DNA from: an uncultured Acholeplasmatales bacterium
Lineage (GTDB): Bacteria; Bacillota_I; Bacilli_A; Acholeplasmatales; Anaeroplasmataceae
Direction of reading: 5' to 3'
Assembly (NCBI GenBank): GCA_944324805.1
Contig: CALUXS010000008.1
Span: 1-64,000 of the forward strand
Length of the DNA: 64,000 nt
In this document: positions 18,899 through 29,264 of the stretch, piece after piece
Layout of the letters: the number at the start of each line of letters is the position of its first letter
Position numbering within the stretch: the first letter of the stretch is position 1
Made by a program: the position numbers and the translations under genes
The notes under the pieces: model-generated
Seen by the model: only the letters and a program-made list of their open reading frames with translations
What the model was told of the DNA's origin: nothing
The model's database searches: none

Positions 18899-19969
18899 AT
18901 GACTTTAGAATTATTGAAAGAATTATCAGAAATAGATGGAACTCCTGGCTTTGAAAAAGAAGTTAGAGATGTAATGAAAAGAGAATTTAATAAGGTAGCA
19001 GATGAAATTACATTTGATAAATTAGGTTCTGTAATAGGCATATTAAATGGAGATGTATCAGGCCCAAGAATTATGATAACAGGACATATGGATGAAACTG
19101 GATTTATGGTAAATGATATAACTAATGATGGTTTCATTAAATTTCAAGTTAATGGTGGTTTTTGGAGTCAAGTTTTATTATCTCAAAAAGTTACAATAAC
19201 TACACGAGAAGGTAAAAAGTATACAGGTGTAATTGGTTCAAAACCTCCTCATATTTTATCACCAGAAGATAAGAGTAAGCCATTTGACATTAAGGATATG
19301 TTTATAGATATTGGTGTTTATTCAAAAGAAGAAGCAGTTTCTTTAGGAATAAGAACAGGCGATATGATTACTCCAAAAACAGATTTTGAAGTTTTAGGTA
19401 ATAAAGATTTTGTTTTAGGAAAAGCATGGGATTGTAGAATTGGTTGTGCCGCTTTAATTGAAATAATGAATCGTTTAAAGGGAACAAAAATTCCTAATAC
19501 ATTATACGCAGTAGGAACTGTTATGGAAGAAGTTGGATGTAGAGGTGCACAAGTATCAGCCTATAAAATCAAACCTGATATTGGTATTGCTATTGATGTT
19601 GGTATCGGAAATGATATTCCTTCAGGAGACGGATTACATTGTAAATTAGGCGAAGGTCCACAAATATTAATATATGATTCAGGTACAGTTGGTCATCGTT
19701 ATTTAAGAGAACTTTTAGAGAGTATCTGTGATGAAAAAAAGATAAAATACCAGTCAGCTATTTTAAAAGGAGGAGCCACTGATGCTAAATCAATTAGTTT
19801 GGCAAATGATGGTACACCTTCTTTATCTATTTGCTTGCCAGCACGTTATATTCATTCTCATACATCAATTATTAACTTAAAGGATTTTGAAGCGACTGTT
19901 GAGATGCTAGTTGAGCTAATTAAGCGCTTAGATAGTAAAACAGTTCAAAAATTAACCTATGAATACTAA
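18899..19969 (+). CDS. M42-family aminopeptidase (glutamyl aminopeptidase/PepA-FrvX type)
   Basis: This 356-residue dinuclear zinc aminopeptidase has the M42 residues in order: GHMDETGFM (His, Asp), KAWDCRIGC (bridging Asp), the catalytic EE in VMEEVGCRGA, AIDVGI (Asp) and the C-terminal IHSHTS (His). Length is typical (about 350). Family members form dodecameric TET particles that trim peptides in the cytoplasm. Its last 11 bases overlap the next aminopeptidase gene, implying coupled translation. Confidence 0.92.
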   Translation: MTLELLKELSEIDGTPGFEKEVRDVMKREFNKVADEITFDKLGSVIGILNGDVSGPRIMITGHMDETGFMVNDITNDGFIKFQVNGGFWSQVLLSQKVTITTREGKKYTGVIGSKPPHILSPEDKSKPFDIKDMFIDIGVYSKEEAVSLGIRTGDMITPKTDFEVLGNKDFVLGKAWDCRIGCAALIEIMNRLKGTKIPNTLYAVGTVMEEVGCRGAQVSAYKIKPDIGIAIDVGIGNDIPSGDGLHCKLGEGPQILIYDSGTVGHRYLRELLESICDEKKIKYQSAILKGGATDAKSISLANDGTPSLSICLPARYIHSHTSIINLKDFEATVEMLVELIKRLDSKTVQKLTYEY

Positions 19970-21188
19970 TTTAGAAAAGTATATGGAATTAATTCTAATA
20001 AGGGGGATTAATTTCAAAGAAAATGATTATGTGATTGTTCGAGCTGACAAATGTATGGCTGAATTTACTAATGAATTTATTTCTTACTGTTATAAGAAAA
20101 AGGCCAAAAAAGTATTTTTATTTGAAACAGATTTGCTAGCTGATGCTAAGTGGTTAATTGATGCAAATATTTCGGATATTAATGAAAGAAAGTTGTCATA
20201 TAATTTAGAAATATATGAAATAATGAAGGAATATAAAGCTTCTTGCATTACATTTGTAGGTACGAGTCCTTATATTTTTGATAATGTCACAAGTACTAAG
20301 AAAAATCTTTATTTAGAACGTTCTAGTCTAAATAAAAATTTAATTAGAGAGGCACGTTTTAGCTTTGGCTGTAAAACAACAATAGTTGGAGTTGCGAATG
20401 AATCATGGGCTAGTGTTATTTATCCTGATGATAATCCAATAGAAGCTAAAAACAAATTATGGGAAGCTATCTTTAGAGTTACTTATACTACAGCTGATGA
20501 TCCTATTTTAGCATGGGAAAAGCATATGTTAGACCTCCAAAAAAGAAGGCAAAAACTAAATGCACTAAATTTAGTTAAGCTTTACTATAAGGATGACAAG
20601 ACAGATTGTAGTTTTGTGCTACATGCTGGCTGTGGATTTGGTGGTGGACTAGCTGATGGATGTGATGTAAAAGAAACAAATAATCCTAATATTCCTACAG
20701 AAGAAATATACCACACTCCTTATAAATACGGAGTTAATGGCACTATTTATGCATCATTACCATTAAATCATAATGGCAACTTGATTAAGGATTTTTACTT
20801 TACATTTGAAAATGGTAAAATTGTTTCCTTTGATGCTAAGGAGGGTAAAGAAGTTTTAGAAGGACTTCTAAATTCGAGTCCAAATGCTAGATACTTAGGG
20901 GAAATAGCATTAGTACCATTAGATAGTCCTATTTATAAGGAAGGAATTATTTTTTACAATACTCTTTTTGATGAAAATGCCTGTTCTCATTTAGCATTCG
21001 GAATGGCTTTTAAGGAAAATATTAAGCATTCTTCAGGAATGACTAGTGAAGAATTAGATCAATTTGGCATAAATCAAGCAAGTATACACATTGACTTTAT
21101 GGTTGGTAGTGATAAACTATCAATAATAGGTGAGGATAAGGAACACAATAAATATCCGATTTTAATTAACGGAAAGTGGGCCTTTTAG
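19959..21188 (+). CDS. M29-family aminopeptidase (AmpS/PepS type)
   Basis: The 409-residue protein matches the thermophilic-type M29 metalloaminopeptidases. The mid-region NPNIPTEEIYHTPYKYGVNG corresponds to the 'P.gEvfTaP' metal site, and SHLAFG and NQASIHIDFMVG supply the late His and Asp ligands. Family length is about 410. Together with M24 and M42 enzymes it gives broad cytoplasmic peptide breakdown. It overlaps the M42 gene by 11 bases. Confidence 0.9.
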   Translation: MNTNLEKYMELILIRGINFKENDYVIVRADKCMAEFTNEFISYCYKKKAKKVFLFETDLLADAKWLIDANISDINERKLSYNLEIYEIMKEYKASCITFVGTSPYIFDNVTSTKKNLYLERSSLNKNLIREARFSFGCKTTIVGVANESWASVIYPDDNPIEAKNKLWEAIFRVTYTTADDPILAWEKHMLDLQKRRQKLNALNLVKLYYKDDKTDCSFVLHAGCGFGGGLADGCDVKETNNPNIPTEEIYHTPYKYGVNGTIYASLPLNHNGNLIKDFYFTFENGKIVSFDAKEGKEVLEGLLNSSPNARYLGEIALVPLDSPIYKEGIIFYNTLFDENACSHLAFGMAFKENIKHSSGMTSEELDQFGINQASIHIDFMVGSDKLSIIGEDKEHNKYPILINGKWAF

Positions 21189-21209
21189 CGAAGTGTTAGG
21201 TGGGATAGA

Positions 21210-22046
21210 GTGAGTAATTTTATAGCTAATTTAAAAATAATACTAGAAAAAGAAAATATATCATTAGATAAATTAGGGAATCTTTTAGCAATAAAAAAAC
21301 AAGATTTATATTCATATTTAGATGGTAAGCAAGAGTTTAGCTTGAAAGAAAAAAATAAAATAGCTTTGTTCTTAGGAATTGATTTAAAAAAATTAGAAGA
21401 AGAAAAGCTAGATATTGTAGAGAAATTGGTTGAAAAAAGATTCTATAAATTTATAAATATAAGCTATTTGACCTTATTTTATCTCATTGCTATGGTTTTG
21501 ACTTGGACATTTAGTAAGATATTTAATTATATTCTTTTAATTGCAAGCATTATATCAATAGTTGCAATATGCTTAGAGATATTTAGAGTAAAACCTATTA
21601 TTTTAAAACTAAAAGAAAATGAAAAGATTTACCTAGAGCGTAATAGTGGTAATAATATTATCGTTATTTGTAGTATTTTTTGGCTTCTATGCTTGATGCT
21701 ATTTAGCTTATTTTATTTACCTAATATCTATGCAATTTTAGCTTTTCTTTGTTTTTTAATAAGTTTAGGCTCAGTTTGCTATTATTTATTATTATCACTT
21801 TATGAAAGAATAGAGAAAGTAAGTTTATGGTCAAATTTAATTTTATTATTGCCATTCTTATTCATAAATGTAGGAATAGGTATATTAATATCAACATTTG
21901 AATTAGAACTTTGGCTTTTAATTTTAGTTATGATTGTGAATTTATTTTTAATACTTTCTGAAACGTATATGATTTTTAATCTATCAAAATACAAAGTAAT
22001 TGTGATAAATGAAAAAAATTTAGAAAAAAGATATGTAAACATATAA
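21210..22046 (+). CDS. HTH-domain membrane protein of unknown function
   Basis: This 278-residue protein starts at GTG, preceded by AGGTGGGA. Residues 1-60 resemble an XRE-type helix-turn-helix (SLDKLGNLLAIKKQDLYSYLDG). From about residue 80, six or so hydrophobic helices follow. No ligand domain is recognisable. It is the last gene of the opp/peptidase operon, only 21 bases after the M29 gene, and a terminator follows. A membrane-tethered regulator sensing envelope or peptide state is a guess from layout only. Confidence 0.7.
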   Translation: MSNFIANLKIILEKENISLDKLGNLLAIKKQDLYSYLDGKQEFSLKEKNKIALFLGIDLKKLEEEKLDIVEKLVEKRFYKFINISYLTLFYLIAMVLTWTFSKIFNYILLIASIISIVAICLEIFRVKPIILKLKENEKIYLERNSGNNIIVICSIFWLLCLMLFSLFYLPNIYAILAFLCFLISLGSVCYYLLLSLYERIEKVSLWSNLILLLPFLFINVGIGILISTFELELWLLILVMIVNLFLILSETYMIFNLSKYKVIVINEKNLEKRYVNI

Positions 22047-22053
22047 AATTAAT

Positions 22054-22108
22054 AAAAACACCATGAATCTAGTCTATGTAAAATTATAAAGACTCATGGT
22101 GTTTTTAT
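22054..22108 (+). terminator. Terminator of the opp/peptidase operon
   Basis: AAAAACACCATGA (22054-22066) pairs with TCATGGTGTTTTT (22094-22106) across a 27-base loop, ending in a T run. Confidence 0.9.
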
Positions 22109-22275
22109 TATCTGATAAAAAAGTATCTAATTAAGTGATATTAATTATAAGAAATAACCCAAATTAGTTTTTTTAAATTTTATTGCATTTTTTTATTTTT
22201 ACTAGTCGATTTTTACACTTTGTTTTTATTAAATTATGATATAATTAAATAAAGGTAACGATTGGTGGTGTTTAT

Positions 22276-25089
22276 ATGAAAAAAGTATTTTTTACTTTTA
22301 TTTCAGCTGTAGTTATAGTATTTTTATTAGGGTTTTATCAGACTAATAATGCTATGGCAACAGAAATTGTAGAAGGATATAGCGTTGGGAAAGTAAAATT
22401 TATAAATAATAATCAAGAGGAAAAGAAAATTGGTATTAATGGTGAAATAGTAACTATTTCATCAGAAGTAGAAAGTTTAGCATATTTTAAAAATAATGGT
22501 ACTGAATACCAGTTCTTTTATTATGGAAATGAAGCTCCTTTTACTAATGACTTTAATAATGGAAAAATATATAGCATTACTACAAATAAACTTAGCCTAG
22601 AAATAGATATAACTGAATTAGAAAATGATAATAATTTACCATTATTTTATTTTGCTTCTTCATCAAATGATTTGGTATTAGATGAAGAAGGTAAGGTTTT
22701 TTTCGTAGCAAGACAAATAGCAGAAAATACATCATTAGATTATTACACGCCTAATTTTAAGCAAATATATTTAGGTAAAGATGGATACACAATAAATAGT
22801 GATGAAGCGATTAATAAAACTATTGATTTTAGTGTGGTATCATTTTATGCTGGTGGAAAAGAGGTACCATTAGAAACTAAGGGCTTAAGTTTTTCTAAAT
22901 ATATTTTAGAAATTGAAGAATATATTAGAACACATCAAGATGTTTTAGAATATAAATTGGTAAATGAACAAAATTTGTGGTTAAGCAGCAGTATAACATT
23001 TAACTATGATTTAACTTGGGATTTAAATGGTAAACAAATATATTTTGATTATGGAATTAAGGAATGTATTTATGTTAATGATGCAAAACTTATAATTGAG
23101 GATTCTTTAAATGGTGGAATTATAGCTGCAACAGATACACTAGATTATTATGTTGGTCACTTAATTGAATTATCTGGAAACTCTACTTTAAATTTGAAAG
23201 GTGGCACATTATACGCTAAAAGATATGCGGTTTATACAACCTTAGATAGCCATGTTTCTATTAATGGCTGTACGATTTATGCATATACAATTATTGGGGC
23301 TGATAGTGGAGAAAATACAAGTGAAAGATATTTATATTTTATCAGTGGCAATTTAAAATCATATGGTTCGTTCGTTTTTATAATGTCTAATAATGTGCAG
23401 AAGTTATACATAGTTTTTGGGGCATGTACATACGAGAGTTATACACAAGATTTTGCTTACCTAGATACAAAAAATGAGGTTAAAAATGTTTTGGTTTCAT
23501 TCACAGGAACACCAAATTATATTTATATTACTCCAAGCAAGCCTTATTCAATTAGGCATAGCTACTTTAATATTGATGATGAAAATTATCAAGGTGATAT
23601 CATTGCAATTGATGGATTTGGCTTTAATCCTGTCGTAGGAGATACTTACATATATAGAGGTCTTACCTCACAAAATGATTTTTATAAGCACTATGTTTAT
23701 ATCAACTCACAAGATCCAACTATGAAAGATAAATATATGCTTGGTTTAAATACTACTGAAAAAGCGTTAGTTTTATGTGAAGTAGCAGCCATTAATTACA
23801 ATTATGATAAAAATATTAGCATAGAAGAACTTCTAGAAACGATTCCTAGCAAACTTCCTATAGGAGCCAACTACTATCTAGATAACAAGGAACAATATTT
23901 TATTAGTGATGGTAATTTGTACAAATTTTTAGGTTTTTATGCTGATAGTAATTATGAGAATCAAATAGATGAAATTATTGCGCAAGCTGATATGACAAAT
24001 GAAATATTTTTAAAACTAGAAAAAGTAGAAATTAAGCTTTCAGGAAGTGAAAGTGTAGCATATGGCAAGGCAAGTTATCAGGTAGATTTTAATATTGGAG
24101 ATAATTATAGCTATTCTTGGTATCTTAACGGAGAATATGTTTCTAGTGGAAGCAATATGATAACTATAAATACTACGAATGCAGGAACAAGTATGCAGGT
24201 TTTTGTAGTAATTAATGGATATCTTAATAATGAAGAGTTTAGTATCAAAAGTGAAGTATTTTCTACAACGGTAACAAAAGCTAGCATTGATATTAGTGAT
24301 ATGCATTGGACTAGTCAAACTGAGTTTATTTACTCAGGTGATAGCTATGAAATAACACTAGTTAATGTTCCTAGTGAATTAATGGTAACATATATAGATA
24401 ATAAAGGTATTGATGCGGGAACTTATATGGCAGTTGCAAAGTTTAGCTATGATGAAGCTAATTATAATTTGATAGAGGATTTAACTCAGGAATTTACAAT
24501 TTATCCAAAAGAATTAATAATAACGATAAAAGATCAAGAACTTTCATATAATCAGGAATTAATTAAGTATGAGCTAAGCTATGATGGTTTTGTAAAAGAA
24601 GAAAATGAAGATATTTTAAACGGACAATTCACCTATGATACAACATATTATTTAGGTGCTAATGCAGGTATGTATTATCTATATGGTAAAGGTTTGGAGG
24701 CTAAAAATTATACAATTAAGTATAACCCAGGAATGTTGACGGTTAACAAAATAAAAGCTCAACCTATAGAGGTTAAAGAAATAGAAATAATGTATAATGA
24801 TGAATTGATTCTTAGTGATATAGCTTTGCCTGGTGGCGTTCATTTTGTAAATCCAAATGATAAGGTTTTAGAGGGTAAAAATACATATCAAGCCTATTAC
24901 AATCCTAATCCTACAAACTATGAGGATGTAGAAATTCAAATAGTCGTTGTAGCAAATGCTCCTGTATCGCCGGTAATATTTATTTTTATGATTGTGGCAT
25001 TTGTTTTAATATTGATAATCTTATATCTAATTTTTAGTGGTGGAAGAAGAAAAAATAATTATTATCCAATTCGTTTTTACCGCAAATAA
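22276..25089 (+). CDS. Secreted, membrane-anchored surface protein with MBG-like domains
   Basis: The 937-residue protein has an N-terminal signal (MKKVFFTFISAVVIVFLLGF, then ANAMA-like cleavage near residue 29). It has a C-terminal membrane helix (about 905-925) and a short basic tail (GGRRKNN). Residues about 240-420 look like a right-handed beta-helix (repeated short strands such as LNLKGGTLYAKRYAVY). From about 600 on, Ig/MBG-type repeats occur (ITIKDQELSYNQELIKYEL; MLTVNK). No enzyme motif is seen. A TATAAT at 22240-22245 may be its promoter. An adhesin or carbohydrate-facing stalk protein is inferred. Confidence 0.8.
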   Translation: MKKVFFTFISAVVIVFLLGFYQTNNAMATEIVEGYSVGKVKFINNNQEEKKIGINGEIVTISSEVESLAYFKNNGTEYQFFYYGNEAPFTNDFNNGKIYSITTNKLSLEIDITELENDNNLPLFYFASSSNDLVLDEEGKVFFVARQIAENTSLDYYTPNFKQIYLGKDGYTINSDEAINKTIDFSVVSFYAGGKEVPLETKGLSFSKYILEIEEYIRTHQDVLEYKLVNEQNLWLSSSITFNYDLTWDLNGKQIYFDYGIKECIYVNDAKLIIEDSLNGGIIAATDTLDYYVGHLIELSGNSTLNLKGGTLYAKRYAVYTTLDSHVSINGCTIYAYTIIGADSGENTSERYLYFISGNLKSYGSFVFIMSNNVQKLYIVFGACTYESYTQDFAYLDTKNEVKNVLVSFTGTPNYIYITPSKPYSIRHSYFNIDDENYQGDIIAIDGFGFNPVVGDTYIYRGLTSQNDFYKHYVYINSQDPTMKDKYMLGLNTTEKALVLCEVAAINYNYDKNISIEELLETIPSKLPIGANYYLDNKEQYFISDGNLYKFLGFYADSNYENQIDEIIAQADMTNEIFLKLEKVEIKLSGSESVAYGKASYQVDFNIGDNYSYSWYLNGEYVSSGSNMITINTTNAGTSMQVFVVINGYLNNEEFSIKSEVFSTTVTKASIDISDMHWTSQTEFIYSGDSYEITLVNVPSELMVTYIDNKGIDAGTYMAVAKFSYDEANYNLIEDLTQEFTIYPKELIITIKDQELSYNQELIKYELSYDGFVKEENEDILNGQFTYDTTYYLGANAGMYYLYGKGLEAKNYTIKYNPGMLTVNKIKAQPIEVKEIEIMYNDELILSDIALPGGVHFVNPNDKVLEGKNTYQAYYNPNPTNYEDVEIQIVVVANAPVSPVIFIFMIVAFVLILIILYLIFSGGRRKNNYYPIRFYRK

Positions 25090-25107
25090 GGTGGTGATTT
25101 GTAATTA

Positions 25108-25953
25108 ATGAAGAAAAAAATAGTATTCATAATAGTATCGTTAATTTTGATAATTTTTTCCTTTTATGCAACAATTATTTTTTGCTTACGAGATTCAAAA
25201 GGAATAGTTGTATATGCTTATTACTTTTTTAGCTCATTTTATTTATTTTACTTTGTGTTATTAATTGTCATAAAAAGAAATGAAATTAAAAAGTTTAAAT
25301 TGTATTTAAAAGAACATAAGTATTTTAATAAGCTTTTTGACTATTCCTTAAGAACTACTATAATTGGCTTTTCTTCCTTAATATTAAATGTTTCTTATGC
25401 GATATTTGCTTTAGTTGTTTCTTTACTATATAAGCAAATTTGGTATGGTGCCCAATTTATTTATTATTTTACTCTTATAGTATTAAGATTTTTAATAGTT
25501 GGGGTGAGAAATAAAAGATTAAAACGCAACTTTATAATCGTGGGAATAATGCTAGTAATTATGCCTTTAGCTATTAGTCCTATTATTCTTCAGGTTATTT
25601 ATAAAGGAAGTAACTTTTCTTATCCTGGGTATTTAATATATGCAGTTGCCTTTTATACATTTTATAGAGTAATAATGGGCATATATAATATTCACAAGGC
25701 CAAAAGAACAAAAAATCCAAAAGTTATGGCGCTAAGAAATATCAGTATGGCTTCAGCATTAATTTCCCTTTTTGCTTTACAAACGGCTATGTTACATGAT
25801 TTTGGTAATAATGTTAATGTATTAGTATGGAATTCAATAACGAGTAGCCTAGTCTGTCTTATTACAGTGATTATAGGAATTAATATGTTATTTAAGGCTA
25901 GAAATAAAAAGTATTGGCTTAAGACTGAAAATAGTAATTTATATGAAGAATGA
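25108..25953 (+). CDS. Polytopic membrane protein of unknown function
   Basis: The 281-residue protein has about eight predicted membrane helices separated by short basic loops. I recognise no family. It starts 18 bases after the MBG protein with GGTGG upstream, so the pair is probably cotranscribed and may act together at the envelope. It ends in TGA, which overlaps the terminator stem. Confidence 0.7.
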   Translation: MKKKIVFIIVSLILIIFSFYATIIFCLRDSKGIVVYAYYFFSSFYLFYFVLLIVIKRNEIKKFKLYLKEHKYFNKLFDYSLRTTIIGFSSLILNVSYAIFALVVSLLYKQIWYGAQFIYYFTLIVLRFLIVGVRNKRLKRNFIIVGIMLVIMPLAISPIILQVIYKGSNFSYPGYLIYAVAFYTFYRVIMGIYNIHKAKRTKNPKVMALRNISMASALISLFALQTAMLHDFGNNVNVLVWNSITSSLVCLITVIIGINMLFKARNKKYWLKTENSNLYEE

Positions 25954-25988
25954 AATTTATTTATACAAAATGAATTTCATTTTTTTAT
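25949..25988 (+). terminator. Terminator after the membrane-protein gene
   Basis: AATGAAATT (25949-25957) pairs with AATTTCATT (25973-25981), followed by a run of Ts. It separates this pair from the ribosomal cluster. Confidence 0.8.
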
Positions 25989-26014
25989 TTTATAGAAAAA
26001 AGTTAAAAAAATAC

Positions 26015-26043
26015 TTGAAAAATGTATTTAAATAATGTATAAT
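26015..26043 (+). promoter_or_regulatory. Promoter of the S10-spc-alpha ribosomal cluster
   Basis: TTGAAA (26015-26020) and TATAAT (26038-26043) are spaced 17 bases. This is the only good promoter upstream of rpsJ. Transcription should start near 26050. Confidence 0.85.
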
Positions 26044-26049
26044 AAAAAA

Positions 26050-26181
26050 GCTTTCGGGCAAAAATAGATGGCTGTGAAGTGGAAGGTTGTTGATACGCTG
26101 AGGGGCGTTGTCATACAGCGTATTGAGTTTTTCCATGGAGCAAGTCTATACAATGATTATAGGCGAAAGGAGTATTCAAAA
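26050..26181 (+). promoter_or_regulatory. Structured 5' leader of the S10 operon
   Basis: The leader of about 130 nt is more GC-rich than other gaps. ATACGCTG (26093-26100) pairs perfectly with CAGCGTAT (26116-26123) around a 15-base loop, and TGGAA (26080-26084) can pair with TTCCA (26131-26135) as an outer stem. Ribosomal leaders often bind an encoded protein to limit synthesis. Which protein would bind here is unknown. An in-frame ATG at 26068 could extend rpsJ but gives no S10-like residues and lacks a ribosome site. Confidence 0.55.
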
Positions 26182-26490
26182 ATGGCAAAAGAAAAAATTA
26201 AAATTCGTTTAAAGTCTTATGATCACAGATTATTAGATCAATCAGCAAAGAAAATTGTTGATAGCGTAAAGAAAACAGGTTCAGAGGTAAATGGTCCAAT
26301 TCCACTTCCAACTGAAAAAGAAATCTTTACAATTTTACGTTCTCCACACGTAAACAAAGATTCACGTGAACAATTCGAACGTAGAACTCATAAGAGATTA
26401 ATCGAAATTGTGAATCCAACTTCACAAACAATTGACGCTTTAATGCATATCGATTTACCTTCTGGTATTGATATCGTTTTAAAGAAATAA
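26182..26490 (+). CDS. rpsJ: 30S ribosomal protein S10
   Basis: The 102-residue protein is S10 of the 30S head, also the NusE antitermination factor. [20 protein letters not shown] and the loop THKRLIEI are diagnostic. I start at ATG 26182, which has AAAGGAG 10 bases upstream; upstream in-frame codons are leader. It is the first gene of the cluster. Confidence 0.98.
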   Translation: MAKEKIKIRLKSYDHRLLDQSAKKIVDSVKKTGSEVNGPIPLPTEKEIFTILRSPHVNKDSREQFERRTHKRLIEIVNPTSQTIDALMHIDLPSGIDIVLKK

Positions 26491-26521
26491 TTAACTAAAT
26501 TAAAGAAAGAGGTAAATTTCA

Positions 26522-27163
26522 ATGGCTAAGGGAATCTTAGGTAGAAAATTGGGCATGACTCAAATTTTCGATGCAGCTGGAAATTTAATTCCAGTAACAA
26601 TCATTGACGCTACTCCAAACGTTGTATTACAACAAAAAACTGTTGAAAACGATGGTTATGTAGCTGTTCAAGTTGGTTACGAAGATAAACGCGAATCTTT
26701 AAGTAACAAACCTGAAAAAGGTCACGTTGCAAAAGCAAACACTGCTCCTAAGCGCTTCATAAGAGAAATTCGTTTCTCAAATGGACGCGAGAACGAGTTA
26801 ACTGCTTATAACGTAGGTCAAGAAATCAAATGTGATATATTCGCAGCTGGTGAGGTTGTAGATGTAACAGGTACTACAAAAGGTAAAGGTTTTGCAGGTA
26901 CTATTAAACGTTATAATCATCACCGTTTACCAATGAGTCACGGTACATCTGCTTGTCACCGTATCGTTGGTTCTATGGGTCCTATTAAAGGTAATATGAA
27001 GGGTAAGAAAATGCCTGGACATATGGGACATGTTAAAGTAACATTACAAAATTTAGTTATTGCCGCTGTTGATGCAGAACGTAATCTAATTTTAGTTCGT
27101 GGTAACGTACCAGGACCTAAAAAAGGTTTAGTTGTTATCAAATCAGCTGTAAAAGCTAATTAA
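26522..27163 (+). CDS. rplC: 50S ribosomal protein L3
   Basis: The 213-residue L3 organises the 3' end of 23S rRNA near the peptidyl transferase centre. It begins [15 protein letters not shown] and has the conserved central loop [17 protein letters not shown]. Length is normal. It sits 31 bases after rpsJ with GAGG before the ATG. Confidence 0.98.
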   Translation: MAKGILGRKLGMTQIFDAAGNLIPVTIIDATPNVVLQQKTVENDGYVAVQVGYEDKRESLSNKPEKGHVAKANTAPKRFIREIRFSNGRENELTAYNVGQEIKCDIFAAGEVVDVTGTTKGKGFAGTIKRYNHHRLPMSHGTSACHRIVGSMGPIKGNMKGKKMPGHMGHVKVTLQNLVIAAVDAERNLILVRGNVPGPKKGLVVIKSAVKAN

Positions 27164-27183
27164 TTAGGAAAGGAGATTTAAAT

Positions 27184-27813
27184 ATGCCAGTTATCGCATT
27201 ATTAAATCAAGCCGGAGAAAAAGTTTCTGACTTAAATTTAAATGAAGAAATCTTCGGTATTGAACCTAATAAACAAGTTGTTTATGATGTAGTAAATTGT
27301 CAACGTGCTGCTATGCGTCAAGGAACTCATGACGTTAAGAACCGTTCTGAGGTTCGTGGTGGTGGCCGCAAGCCTTGGAGACAAAAAGGTACAGGACGTG
27401 CTCGTCAAGGATCTATTCGTGCTCCTCAATGGCGTGGTGGTGGTGTTGTATTCGGACCTACTCCAAGAAGCTATGCTTTCAAGTTAAACAAGAAAGTAAA
27501 ACAATTAGGTTTAAAATCAACATTATCTTTCAAAGTTCAAAATGAAAAATTAATTGCTGTTGATACATTAGTATTTGACTCAGTTAAAACAAAGAATTTC
27601 TTACAATTCTTAACAAATGTAAAAGCAGAAGGTAAGACAATCGTTGTATGTTCAAAAGAAGAATTAACAGAAAATGCTATTAATTCAGCTCGTAACATTG
27701 CTAACGTATTCTTAACATCTTGTGACAATGCATCAGTTTATGAAATTTTATGTTTCGATAAGCTAGTTGTTACAAAAGCTGCTGTATCTTATTATGAGGA
27801 GGTTTTGAAGTAA
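27184..27813 (+). CDS. rplD: 50S ribosomal protein L4
   Basis: The 209-residue L4 lines the exit tunnel. Its extended loop with [19 protein letters not shown] is clear. AAAGGAG precedes the ATG. In some bacteria L4 represses the S10 operon through its leader, but that is not shown here. Confidence 0.98.
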   Translation: MPVIALLNQAGEKVSDLNLNEEIFGIEPNKQVVYDVVNCQRAAMRQGTHDVKNRSEVRGGGRKPWRQKGTGRARQGSIRAPQWRGGGVVFGPTPRSYAFKLNKKVKQLGLKSTLSFKVQNEKLIAVDTLVFDSVKTKNFLQFLTNVKAEGKTIVVCSKEELTENAINSARNIANVFLTSCDNASVYEILCFDKLVVTKAAVSYYEEVLK

Positions 27814-27814
27814 T

Positions 27815-28099
27815 ATGAACGCAAGAGATATTATTCAAGCACCTATTATCACTGAAAAAAGCATGAAGTTAAAAAATGACTTCAATAAATATACTTTCAA
27901 AGTTGCTAAAACAGCTAACAAAGTAGAAATCAAAAAAGCAGTTGAAGAAATTTTCAAAGTTAAAGTTTTAAGCGTTGCGACAATCAATGTATTACCTAAA
28001 CGTAAACGTGTTGGTCAACATGTAGGTTATACAGCAGCTTATAAGAAAGCAATTTGCAAATTAGCTGACGGTCAAAAGATTGACGCATTCGAAATTTAA
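27815..28099 (+). CDS. rplW: 50S ribosomal protein L23
   Basis: The 94-residue L23 stands at the tunnel exit and helps dock SRP and trigger factor. The N-terminus ([12 protein letters not shown]) and the Lys/Arg-rich LPKRKRVG segment are typical. It starts one base after the rplD stop codon, with GAGGAGG inside rplD, so translation is coupled. Confidence 0.98.
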   Translation: MNARDIIQAPIITEKSMKLKNDFNKYTFKVAKTANKVEIKKAVEEIFKVKVLSVATINVLPKRKRVGQHVGYTAAYKKAICKLADGQKIDAFEI

Positions 28100-28116
28100 T
28101 ATAGGAGGATTTAAAA

Positions 28117-28950
28117 ATGGCAATTAGATATTATAAGCCAACTACAAATGGTAGACGTAATATGAGCGTTTCTACATTTGAAGAAATTACTTGTACAACT
28201 CCTGAAAAATCATTATTAGCTCCGCTAAAGAAGAATGCTGGTCGTAACAATTCAGGAAAGATTACAGTTCGTCATCAAGGTGGTGGCGTTAAGAGAAAAT
28301 ATCGTATTATCGATTTCAAACGTAACAAGTTTGATGTTCCAGCAAAAGTTGCTACAATCGAATACGATCCAAACCGTAGCGCAAACATCGCATTATTAGT
28401 TTATGCTGATGGTGAAAAACGTTACATTATCGCTCCAAAGGGATTAGAGGTTGGAAGCACAGTTGTTTCTGGTCAAAATGCTGATATCAAAGTTGGTAAC
28501 GCATTACCTCTTGGAAATATTCCTGTTGGTTCTTTAGTTCATAATATTGAGTTACATCCTGGTAAGGGTGGCCAAATGATTCGTTCTGCTGGTGCATCTG
28601 CTCAAATTTTAGGTCGTGAAGAAAACTATGTATTACTTCGTTTAGTTTCTGGCGAAGTTAGAAAAGTTTTATCTGCATGTATGGCAACAATTGGTGTTGT
28701 TGGTAATGAAACTCATGAATTAGTAACAGTTGGTAAAGCTGGTCGTGCTCGTCATATGGGTAAACGTCCTGAAGTACGTGGTTCTGTTATGAACCCTAAT
28801 GATCACCCTCATGGTGGTGGTGAAGGTAAATGTCCAATTGGTCGTCCTACACCTGTTACTCCTTGGGGTAAACCTGCATTAGGTTTAAAGACTCGTAAGC
28901 ACAAGAAAGCTTCTACTAAGTTAATCGTTCGTAGAAGAAATGACAAATAA
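28117..28950 (+). CDS. rplB: 50S ribosomal protein L2
   Basis: The 277-residue L2 supports subunit joining and peptidyl transfer. The conserved C-terminal [19 protein letters not shown] contains the universally conserved His. Length and order are as usual, with TAGGAGG upstream. Confidence 0.98.
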   Translation: MAIRYYKPTTNGRRNMSVSTFEEITCTTPEKSLLAPLKKNAGRNNSGKITVRHQGGGVKRKYRIIDFKRNKFDVPAKVATIEYDPNRSANIALLVYADGEKRYIIAPKGLEVGSTVVSGQNADIKVGNALPLGNIPVGSLVHNIELHPGKGGQMIRSAGASAQILGREENYVLLRLVSGEVRKVLSACMATIGVVGNETHELVTVGKAGRARHMGKRPEVRGSVMNPNDHPHGGGEGKCPIGRPTPVTPWGKPALGLKTRKHKKASTKLIVRRRNDK

Positions 28951-28968
28951 AGGTAGGAGGAAAGATTA

Positions 28969-29247
28969 ATGGCTCGTTCAATTAAAAAAGGTCCATTCTG
29001 TGATGATCACTTAATGAAGAAAGTTGAAGCACAAAATGCGGCTGGAGATAAAAAAGTAATTCAAACTTGGTCACGTAGATCAACAATTTTCCCTGCATTT
29101 GTTGGTCATACTATCGCTGTTTATAATGGTCGTGAACATGTTCCTGTTTATGTTACTGAAGATATGGTTGGTCATAAGTTAGGTGAATTTGCACCTACTA
29201 GAACATACCATGGTCACGGTGATGACAAGAAAGCAGCTAACAAATAA
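28969..29247 (+). CDS. rpsS: 30S ribosomal protein S19
   Basis: The 92-residue S19 of the 30S head starts [17 protein letters not shown] and ends with the [11 protein letters not shown] region. TAGGAGG lies 9 bases upstream. Confidence 0.98.
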   Translation: MARSIKKGPFCDDHLMKKVEAQNAAGDKKVIQTWSRRSTIFPAFVGHTIAVYNGREHVPVYVTEDMVGHKLGEFAPTRTYHGHGDDKKAANK

Positions 29248-29264
29248 TTTTAGGAGGATTTAAT

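Noticed and set aside
26068-26181. N-terminal extension of S10 from ATG 26068
   Set aside because: There is no ribosome site, the residues are unlike S10, and the region forms the leader hairpin.
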